Shown in pieces: positions 1-10,400 of a DNA stretch of 33,425 nucleotides. The stretch lies in NCBI GenBank assembly GCA_000969725.1, contig JXSR01S010137.1. One strand, given 5' to 3'. Each line of letters begins with the position of its first letter. Position 1 is the stretch's first letter. Origin of the DNA: Ophiothrix spiculata. Lineage: Eukaryota > Echinodermata > Ophiuroidea > Amphilepidida > Ophiotrichidae. The position numbers and the translations under genes are program-made. Under the pieces are notes generated by a model. That model did no database searches, was not told where the DNA came from, and worked only from the letters and a program-made list of their open reading frames with translations.

Positions 1-252
1 TATACATATGTTAAAATATTTTCCCTTATAAATAAACAATTTTTACTTCAGCATTCATGAAGCAAACACATAGGTTCATGTAAGATGTATAATGTGAGAT
101 TTTTGAGCGCTCATAACAAAGAAGCCGCTGAGCGCTGTACATACTTGTAACAAAACCAAGAAATATACAATTTTTACAAATACAAATTGTTACAAACAGA
201 ATCATGTACATAGGAGAAAAATTTGGAAAGTTATAGGTAATTTCTCATGCAG

Positions 253-690
253 TCACTGAAAATAGTCTTCAAAAAGTAGAGTCTTGAGAGTATGCTTGAA
301 CTGACTAGTAGTCATTATTGGAGCAGCGTTCCTGATTATTGAAGGCAGATTGTTCCAGAGTTTTGGTCCAGAAACAGCGAATGATCTTTGTCCATAGAAA
401 TTTGTGCTTGGACGCTGCGTAGGAAATCCAAAAGAGACTTGAGATGAGGATCTGAGAGTGCGAGCTGGTATATAGCGGTTGAGCAAATTAGCAAGATATG
501 CAGGAGAGTGATCTTGGAAAGTCTTAAACACCAGAAGGAGGATCTTATATTCAATGACAATGTGCTTAGATGCAGCCAATGGAGATCTTGTAACACTGGA
601 GTGATGTGATCTCTGCGTTTAGTCAGCATGTATGACATCCCTGTTAAAACTTGGATTCTGAAATTCTCAATTTTCGATATATACACTAAT
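253..690 (-). pseudogene. CR1/L2-like non-LTR retrotransposon, 3' end of ORF2 (frameshifted)
   Basis: Reverse-strand reading gives MLTKRRDHITPVLQDLHWL in one frame and, after a shift near 575, IEYKILLLVFKTF then ...SGPKLWNNLPSIIR, ending at TGA (253-255). The order (RRDHITPVL - LHWL - YKILLLVFK - AYL - GPKLWNNLP) is the standard C-terminal tail behind the reverse transcriptase of CR1/L2-group elements. The catalytic RT motifs are absent, so the copy is 5'-truncated and dead. Confidence 0.8.
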
Positions 691-1004
691 AAAAATGATG
701 TTAAAATGATCAATATATTGCAAGACAAAAGTAGAGATGGACCATTCATTGTGTATTATGTGTATTTTCCTATGTGAGAAATGAAAACTGACATTCAAAT
801 TTCAATTTGGCTGGTGTAAAACAACGATAACGGTTTAGATGTCAAATTTGAGGTAACATTTAGCTGAGACTGCATATTTTTCATATATGTCAATATTGTT
901 TGACTTTGAGGGCTCGTCCTTATTTATTGGGGCTCAAACTAACTGTTTACTTATCTTTTGTGAGGTGTTAATTTTAATAATAAGTGCGCATTTAATTTTG
1001 TCTG
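691..1004. other. no gene recognised
   Basis: AT-rich sequence between a retrotransposon tail and a SINE fragment, belonging to the intron upstream of the first in-window PDIA5-like exon. No exon, RNA gene or clear repeat was seen. Confidence 0.5.
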
Positions 1005-1085
1005 TTAAGTTCATGTCCTGGGTTCGAATCCCAGTCTTGGTGCTGTCTGTTAATGTTTCATCCGTGTAGAGGTGTTCTTCCTCTT
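1005..1085 (+). repeat. tRNA-derived SINE fragment (T-arm/B box)
   Basis: CTGGGTTCGAATCCCAG at 1018-1034 is a perfect 5-bp stem with a 7-nt TTCGAAT loop, as in a tRNA T arm (Pol III B box). No convincing A box or acceptor stem lies upstream, so this is a decayed SINE piece rather than a tRNA gene. Confidence 0.5.
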
Positions 1086-1340
1086 GCACTTAAAACTTAA
1101 AACTGACAGCTAAATTGTTAATCATAGTCTATCCCATTCATGGTATGGGAAGCTGTAAGAAGGGTATACAATGTATTTGTAAGTACTGATAGGATCAGCT
1201 TTGGAAACATGCAAAATCCCTGATATATGATTTTTGATGATTACTTGCAGTAAATTTCAAGTGGTTTGATAAAAATAAAAAATGGTTTCATTAAAACCGA
1301 TTATTATGAAGATGATATTGTGTATATTGCTTTCTTGCAG

Positions 1341-1411
1341 GGTGTGGTCACTGTAAGATGGCCAAGCCTGAATACACTGCAGCAGCTGAGAAATTCAAAG
1401 ATGATATCAAG
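1341..1411 (+). CDS. PDIA5: PDIA5-like exon a: first CGHC active site in window
   Basis: 71 nt after TTTCTTGCAG and before GTAGGAATC. It starts with the last two bases of the Trp codon (phase 1) and reads CGHCKMAKPEYTAAAEKF then KDDIK, ending on a codon boundary. It encodes the active-site helix of the first thioredoxin domain seen here. The exon holding the preceding ...YAP-T(GG) part was not found between 1 and 1340 and must lie upstream. Confidence 0.85.
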
Positions 1412-4400
1412 GTAGGAATCAACTATACTCTATAAACCTTGAAGTATACAGAAGCAATTGAACTCTGTTACGAGGTGCATATCCTTTGTATACTACAACA
1501 TTGTGAACTAGTATTTCTGTATTGTGTAAGAGACTAACAATGATTAATTAGGATTGATCAAGACCAAATACTGCGTATTAATATATTTTGTGCATAAATC
1601 TCTCATGAATTAGGTATTATTTTTTACTAAATTTGTTGCTGCCATATGGACAAACCTTGAACATGTTTATTTGAATATTCAGCAAGATTGAGTATGTTGT
1701 TATGATTTGAAAAATACATACTAATTGATTTCCATGTTTGATTATGTTGGTTTATGTGCATTACGGCTGTTTTATACTATAAGCTTCAAGGTTTATAGAG
1801 TATACAGAATTTGGGATGTGAACACAAGAGCTATGTCTGCAATGGCTGCCCTATGCCATATTTGTTTAAAACCAAGTCACCAAAATACAAAAATTCCTTG
1901 GGAAATTTGTCTCCCATAGGCAGGAGCGGACATCCGGGCGTTTTGTTTACATCCGGGACGTTTGTCCAAATAGCGCGGTGAAAACATTTGCCGACTTCCC
2001 ATTCAATTCAATGGAGAAAATGCCGGCTCGCAGAAACTTCGATTGATTTTAGCAAATTGTCAAAATATTTTGATTCCAAAATCATACGAGATGCATGGTA
2101 TTCAAGTCTTAACAAAATGACAAACAACTCATCATTTCACAGATTTTCGTCTGGCTAAAAAAGAAAGAAAATGACGTGATCACTGGTTGAAGTATTGATT
2201 GTTTTCACCGCGCTCGAAGTGCAACACGAGCTATTTTTAGACCTCTGTGCTGCGTAACCGTTGCGTATGACGTAGGTCCGCTTCTTCCTATAGTGTTTTA
2301 AATTACATTTCCCTTAATTTGATGTCAAATATGACATACTTTATACATAACAAAGGGCAAATGACCACTTTTTTTTTAATGACCCCCCCCCTGAAATATA
2401 AGGTTCCCCAGCCCCTACCCTTCCCTAATTTTTTTGTAAATATTTACACCTATACCTATCATAATCAGTTGAAATTAGCCTCTTTGTGTTTTTTTTCCAA
2501 GATTTGCCAAAATTAGGGCTAATTTAGGGATACTAAATAGTCACAAGTTTACTTGATACATTAACAAAAACTTGTTTGAGCTGTTTACCTGATTATTTAC
2601 ACCAAATACAGGCACTGTCTTTTGAAAATGCCAGGCGAGCTGCAAATCATAATTGACATAATTTGCAAGGAATTGTATCATTCATATTCTGCATTGCAAT
2701 TGTTTATGCCAATGGTGGGTGAGTGATAAATAGCTCTCCTCAGCTTCATTTAAGAAGAGTGATGACGAGTAATCACTCTCACTACGCCTCAAAAGACTGC
2801 CTGCAAATGTGTATTGATCCCTCCTTTATGTTCATCAAGCTACTGGATGAAATTTTAGAAACTCGGTTTAGTTTTTGTGATGATACCATGTAAAATGCCC
2901 ATCAGCTTGTTCCTGGTATTGTGAAATTGGAAGATTTTTATGAACACTGGTTTTACCCAAATGACCCTTTTCTCTCACCTTTTCCACACCATTTCAGAGC
3001 ACATTTGCAGCTATTGATTGTACATTAGAAAAAGACATCTGCTCAGAATTTGGAGTGACAGGCTACCCGACCCTCAAATACTTCAACTACGGCAAAGAAC
3101 CAGAAGACTATACGTCAGGAAGGCTGGTAAGAGGGGTCTTTTTTTCTACTGTCTTTGAAAGGAGCATTGGTCTGATTTTTCAAAATTCATTTTCAGTCTC
3201 GTATGGTGTTTTAAGTACTTCCCATAATTCCATTCTAAATTTGAAATCAACAGCTCAAAACAACCCACTGTGAGAGCAATTTCCCATTGATATGTACAGC
3301 AATATGCATGATTTGAATCTGATGCAGTATGTTTATTAGTGAAGCGATGAGCATATTAAAATTACCTTGAGAAAGGTCATACTACAAGCTCTTTGAATAT
3401 GTAAACAAATCTCTGGTGGCTTGAAGTTTTCACACCCATAATACAGTTTAGTTTAGTGTGAAATTTCACATCTTTCCTACACAAATACACAGCAGTAGTA
3501 ATTTGACCCCACTGAACATTCCATTAGTTCATTTATGCTCACTAAGCTGTTACTACGTATTGTGGGAAGGTCTTAAATCATCCTTTGGTCTCATATATGA
3601 TGAAAGATCATCACTAAATAAATTGTTCCACCAAAAAAAAAAAAAAACAAACAAAACATGTACACTCTGTTTTGGTTCTATACTACTAAGTCAAATACTT
3701 ATCAGACTACAATAATTGCAAATAATGTAAATGTATAAGTTTTCTATGATATATGTACAAAATTTCTTCCAAGCTGTATCAATATTTACATTGTATAAGA
3801 ATCCGTGTGGGATGGCCCGTAATATAAAGAGGAAGTTAAGCAGTAATAATTGATATGAGCTTGTGGTATGTGTGCTATGTCTCTTGTTGGGGATGTTTCA
3901 CCGTGGTGTTTAAATTTGTAACTTTTGATTTCTAACAAAATTTTGATACCTTGCCCAATAAGCAAGATAGTTTCGGTCAGATTTGGGAAGAATTTGTGTA
4001 CCCATATCACAGGAAACATATCCATTTATATTGTGTGCAATTATTTTGATCTGATAAGTATATAACTTAGTAGAATAAAACTAGAACCAAGTGTACAAGT
4101 TTCTTTTGCGGAACACTTTAGATTTAAATTACAATATCAGTTGGACGGACCATTTGATTTCATAAGCAATTTTGTATTTTTACCTCATGATATGATCTTT
4201 GGACTGCCACAGGGATCAATTGTTGGACCCAACTCATTCAAGATTTATACTATTCCATTAGGCCGCATTATTAGGAAACATCATATTTCATACCACATGT
4301 ATGCAGACGACATTCAACTTTTTCTCAGTTTTGATCCCTCTGATTATGTTTCCATTCAAAACGCATTATCCAAACTTTCTGCTTGCATAACTGACATCAA

Positions 4401-7400
4401 ATTATGGATGACTACCAATATGCTCAAATTGAACGATTCAAAGACAGAGTTTTTTGTGGCCATATCATCTTTTAACAAGCACAAAATGCCTCCTGTTCAT
4501 CTACAGATTGGATCTGAACTTATTGCACCATCTGACAATGTTCGCAATCTGGGCATAATATTTGACAGTCAAATGTCAATGTCTCCACAGATAACTGGTC
4601 TTTGCAAAACTCTCACTTTTCAACTCCGCAATATATCCAGAATTCGCCGTTTTCTTGACTTCGACACCTGTCATCATGTCATCAGATCCTTAGTATTATC
4701 TCGTCTCGACTACGGAAATGCTCTCTTCCTTGGAATAAACAAAACAGACTTGTGCAAACTTCAACGCTTACAAAACTGGGCTGCCAAAATCATATTTTGT
4801 GCGAATAAACGTGACCATGCCACACCATTCCTGAAAGAACTCCACTGGTTGCCGGTAAATGAAAGGATTAACTTCAAAGTCACTCTGCTTGTGTTCAAAT
4901 GTCTCAATAACCTTGCTCCATCATATCTTGCTTCAAAGCTATTTCTGTACACGCCTGGTTGTGCTGGTTTACGCTCTTCTACTGACTCTACCCGCCTCCA
5001 TTCTGCTGCCAACAGATCATTTTATTTTAATGCGCCAAAACTGTGGAACACACTTCCTTATCCACTCCGTTCATCTGGTTCTGTTAACATAATTAAGAAA
5101 CACTTGAAATCTCATATTTTTCCTATTTAATTTGTTTGTTTTCATTTATTTTGCATTGTACATTGTATCATCTTCACAAACCGCCGTGATCTAGATGGAA
5201 TGGGGGGATAAAAATATTTTTCATGTATGTATGTTGCCTATACTTCTGTGTAAATTTTCCCATTCAAGTGTCAGTTGAATTGGTTTGACCATTTTGATTT
5301 CATGAGCAATTTTGTATATTTTGGTTGCCTATTCCAAGATTTATATATGTGATGGCTCACCTGAAAGGGGTGACTTTGCAGATGATATCAATTTTGATTT
5401 TATCATTTCATCTGTTATAGCATTTTCTAAGCTTTAAAATGACACCTTATTTGTTGAAATTTATCAAGGCAATCCAATTTTACAACAGAAAATCTGCTGA
5501 AAATTCTTATTATTTTCTTCATTTTTTGCTGCCTATTTTCACCAGTTTCTCGAAAAGTATTTTGTCGCAAAGTCCACCTTTTCGGGTGAGTCATCACATA
5601 TGGTTGCCTCGTATGTGGGACAAGTTTTCACTTGTGTCTCCAAAAAGAACATTTTTCAACCACTGAATTTTATGTTGGGTATGAAAAAACATTTTGTTTA
5701 CAAAATTTAAAAAATGTTTAAAAACAAACCCTTAATTTGTGAAATAAAATACAGGGATGTGTTGTAGATAAATAATAGTTCAACAGGAATAAGAAAATTA
5801 TTAGCAGTATAAAGTTGCAAAAGCTGGAGTTTATAAAACTAGAAATTTTACGCAGTAAATATATTTTGCCCACAAGTTTTTATCACTAATGAAGTTATTG
5901 TAACTGTCTTGTATATTTCCCACATGTAAATATACCTGTGATAAAAATAATCTCCATGGTTATTTTGCTACAGGAAAATGATTTTGTAAGGTTCATGTCA
6001 GAGAAAGCAGGCATCGAACCCCCACCAGTAGAGAGAAAACCAGAGGATGACTTCTTCTTACAACTGGACGGAGGCGAGAATGTCAAGCAGCTTTGGGACG
6101 ATGATTTTGACGAGTTTATTGAAGGAGAGTCATCAGTTATGGTCATGTTCTATGCTCCATGTAAGTTATTTGAAATGGCTTCTGTAATTTTTTTATCTTG
6201 ATGTAATTTTTGAATGCATGATTGTAGGCCAGGACTGTCACTACCTATAACATGTATACTTGCATTGAAGACTACTGTTGAACGCTATGGCTTATTTCAG
6301 AATTTAATCCACAAAAAATATGACCAATTTTGAAAATTGATAAATGGTGACAGTTTTGAATTCATAAGTAGAAAGGAAGACTAGTAGATTGTACCACTTC
6401 CTTGAGAAACAAGCTATTATTATCAAGATTTTGTAAAAAAACTTTATAAAACATAGTGAAAGAAATAAGAGGTATCAAACTTGGGGATGGACACAAATAT
6501 GACATTAAACAGGGTTGAATAAACTCTTTTTTTAAAGAATTTTGTTCTTATAAATATGTTTGCACTTTTCAGACAGTATTTTCCCAACAAATTAATGATT
6601 CTGTAGACTTTTCTTTAATTTTTTGAAAATCATGGGCAATTCCTGTAACTTCATTCTAACCATTTCATTTTTTGTTTATTTTAGGGTGCGGTCATTGTAA
6701 AAACATGAAACCAGCCTATGCAGAAGCAGCCACAAGGCTCAAAGAAATGGAGGTGAGTTTTGTAGAAGAGGATGTATACAATGGTTGATACCTTGATTTA
6801 AAAGATGTTTTTCTGTAAGGTCATGGGTGGTTACAGGAAATAGTGTATGCATTTCAAGTAATATAATGAGAAGCAATAATGTAAAGGTATGATAACAAAA
6901 TATAGCATGTAGCTAAACTGTCAACAGCATCAATAAAATAAATGCAGGTGATTTATAGTGCACTACATCTCCCTGACTTGTAATTCCACACAGCATCAGC
7001 ACACTTTACAGAGCATATGCAATTTGTTCTAAACATTGGGTTAAATCACTACCTGGACTCCCTGGTGCCAAAGGGCTTACTGCGGCCTACATTAATTGGC
7101 GCAACCCTAGCTTAAGCAATTCACACCATCATAGAAACATCAACATGCTCTGAAAGAGTTTGACTGTGTATAGGTTTGATAGTGTCGGTCAAGAGCCTAG
7201 TTAAGGGGTGTAAGCACCTTACTCAATGTTACGTTTTTGCAAATTTATTTTGTACCATAACTTTTTAACAAAGTGCTTAAAGTTAATAAAAGTATACATT
7301 TCCAGAAAGGAATTTTTATAAGGAACATGATGGTGATGTTGATTTTTGACCAAAAATCACATTTTGTGGGAAAATCACGAAAAACACATTTTTTGGCCAT

Positions 7401-10400
7401 TTGGGCTTCCAACCAAGCTAAAAATAACATTTAAAAAAAAAACTGCATGTTGCGTCATTTTTACTTTTTAGGATTTTGGCCAATTTTTATATAAGGTAAA
7501 AAATTCACTTTTTTCCATTTTTGGTCATTTTTTGACCTTATTTGGCATGAAAATCAAAAAATTGGCCAAAATCCTAAAAAGTAAAAATGACACAACATGC
7601 GAGAGGGTGTTTAAAATTAAAATGCCCATTCCTAGGTCAGTTTTTAAAAAAATGTTATTTTTAGCTTGGTTGGAAGCCCAAATGGCCAAAAAATGTGTTT
7701 TTCGTGATTTTCTCACAAAATGTATATGGGAAATGTATACTTTCATGGGATCATTGTTCCTATTTTTAAAAAATTAACATCAATTTATTATTTGTTGTTT
7801 GATTTGTTGCTTGATAGAAACCTGGAGCATTTGCAGCTGTTGATGCCACCGTAGCCACCAAACAAACAAAGAAATATGAAGTCAAGGGCTTCCCTACAAG
7901 TAAGTCCAAAACCTCTCTAAATTCATCCAAAGAAAACAATTATGTGATATGACTTTTAGCTGTAATCGTATGGTTAATTGATTGTTTCTTTCCCAGGTGT
8001 GTCATATTTATATCATGATCGTGCAATAGTTTGTAATATTGCAAGGCATGAAACAAACCTGTGTGATATCATGATATAGAACAAATATTGAATGCCTATG
8101 CACGTGCAATAATACAAAATATATCATTCGGTCAAATTTGGACTGATCCATTTCACTCCGCTACACCTCGTGAAATAGAAAAGTCCAAATTTGACCTCTT
8201 GATATATTTTGTACTATTGCACTCTCAGGCATTCAATATTTGTATAATATTTGAGTTCAAGAAAGTCATATCTGCAATAGCTGCAATATGTTCTATTTTC
8301 AACAACTTTCCACACCGTCACTTCAAGAACAATTTCAAGAGCCACTGACCCAAGACTGGACATTCTACAGAGTGCAATGCAAATTTATGAAAAGTGGAAG
8401 TTATTGCAGATCTATATGACTTCCGTGCACTCACTTGACGATATCTGCCCCATAACTTTAAAAATGCAGTGCATTTTAGATTACATGCAAGAAGCTTTCT
8501 TTTTCATTGAAGAATAAATGCCAAAATGAGCAGATGATCAATGCTTTCTTATAACTAAGGAAGTATCTTCTCTATTAAACATATTTACTTGGCCCATATG
8601 CACAAAAAAGGACTAACTTAGTAGGCGTTTCAGATAAAGTGAAATTTGATTCCTTGAAAAATAATTAATTTTCTGGAATCTGTGATAATTAAGTCGTTGC
8701 TTAAAGATATGTACAGAAATTTCTATAATTTGACTATTTGTCTGTTTTGGAACAGTGGCATTTTTTCCAAAAGAACAAAAAATGGTTTAGTCTGGGACTA
8801 ACTAAGCCAATCCCAGACAGGACCATTTCTTGTTGTTGTTCTAAAAGTAATTGCTAAAACAAACAAACAAATCAAACAATTTAAATCTTTAATTAACAAG
8901 AATGGAAATTATTGCCAGTTTTTTTCCCAAAAATGTGTCATTTTTCAAGGAATCAAATTTCACTTATTGTTGTTTCAAATAAATTTCGGACATGAAAATT
9001 CAGAGCCTTGCGTAGCTGATTTGTGTGTGCAATTTACGCAAATGCACAATGCTTTCCAGGCACGTGTGGTGTCGCAGTATTGTGGAATACTGATTGGAAA
9101 TGGTTTTGCATACTTCCTGATGTAATATGGGAGATGAAGGAAACATCAAAGTTGTGGAGCATTTCAAATATCTTGGTGCATTCTGCAGTGCAAATGGAAC
9201 AAACATGAAAGAGCTGAACCACAGACTGGGCAAAGCTGCTGGAGGGTTTAGAGAGTTAGACAAGGTGTGGAAAACAGATACTTCAATCTGGACACCAAGA
9301 TAAAATTCTACAATGCTTGTGTCCTATCCATCCGCCTTTACTCTGCTTAATGTTGGAGTCTAACTGAGAGAGATGAAGCCCAGCTTGATGCATTTGATAT
9401 GAGATGTCAAAGGAAGATCCTGCGGATTACCTGGTCACAGCACAAACCAAATGAGTTCATACGATCGCTCACCAAACAACCGCAACTGACAGGGATTATA
9501 AGAACCCGCATATTGAAATGGTTTGGGTTTCTGCAATGCATGGATCCAAAGATCATATCAAAGATCTTATACCATTGGAAACCAACACATGGGGAACGCA
9601 TCCCAGGACAACATGGAAAGACGTTATACAGAGAGACCTCAACTTCCTTGGATTGAGTTGGTCTGTTGAAGAAGTAGAGGTGGCGGCCCAAGATCGTGCT
9701 ATGTGGAAACTTCTCTCCGGTCAGGCAGCAGATGCAGAGATGTGCGATGCTGACCAATAGGTAGGTAGGTAGGTATCTAGCTGAAGCAACTAGCTACAAG
9801 GTCATCAACATCATAGCCTAGCAAAATGGTGATGGTATCACCCGCAACGTCGATTGCTCGCAAGCATTAATTTCTGGTTGTCTAGATTCAATTCACGATA
9901 TTTTTTCCTGATGTAATGTGTTCATCGCAACTTCTGGATACTCTGCGACTAAGGTATCTGTGACTGCGTTCATATGGTCACTTCATGTCCGAAATTTATT
10001 TGAAACAATAATAGTCCTGTTATGCGAATATATACCTTCTAGCATAGGAATTGACTAGTTTGAAATTGAACGTTGAATTGAAGTGTCTATAATATTTTGT
10101 TATTTAAACACACTTATAGCATGAATATTTGTTTTTCAACATTCTGTTCATATTTTGCCAAGATGTATTGCCATATTGTGTACTTCTTAGTAAGTCCGTA
10201 GCATATTTATCTTTGTTCATAAAGCTGGAAGCAATCAGAATCTGATCCAGGTTCAGAATTGCTCAGCCAGTTTAAATTTTGGATTATATGTATCGAGCTT
10301 TTGTGGTTTTGACAAGCTTGTTTTAAGTGTACCAATTCACATATCTTGATGATTTTTATATTGTTAAAAGATTATAAATTGTTTTTCACCCATTTGTGAT

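Noticed and set aside
3630..3650. A-run as a processed pseudogene tail
   Set aside because: No coding or retroposed sequence precedes it on the plus strand; simple repeat in an intron.
4761..5012. 83-codon minus-strand frame
   Set aside because: Antisense shadow of the retrotransposon reading frame.
7525..7777. Mirror open frames on both strands sharing LAWLEAQMAKKCVFRDF-type text
   Set aside because: A direct consequence of the palindromic MITE at 7291-7741, which makes the two strands read alike.
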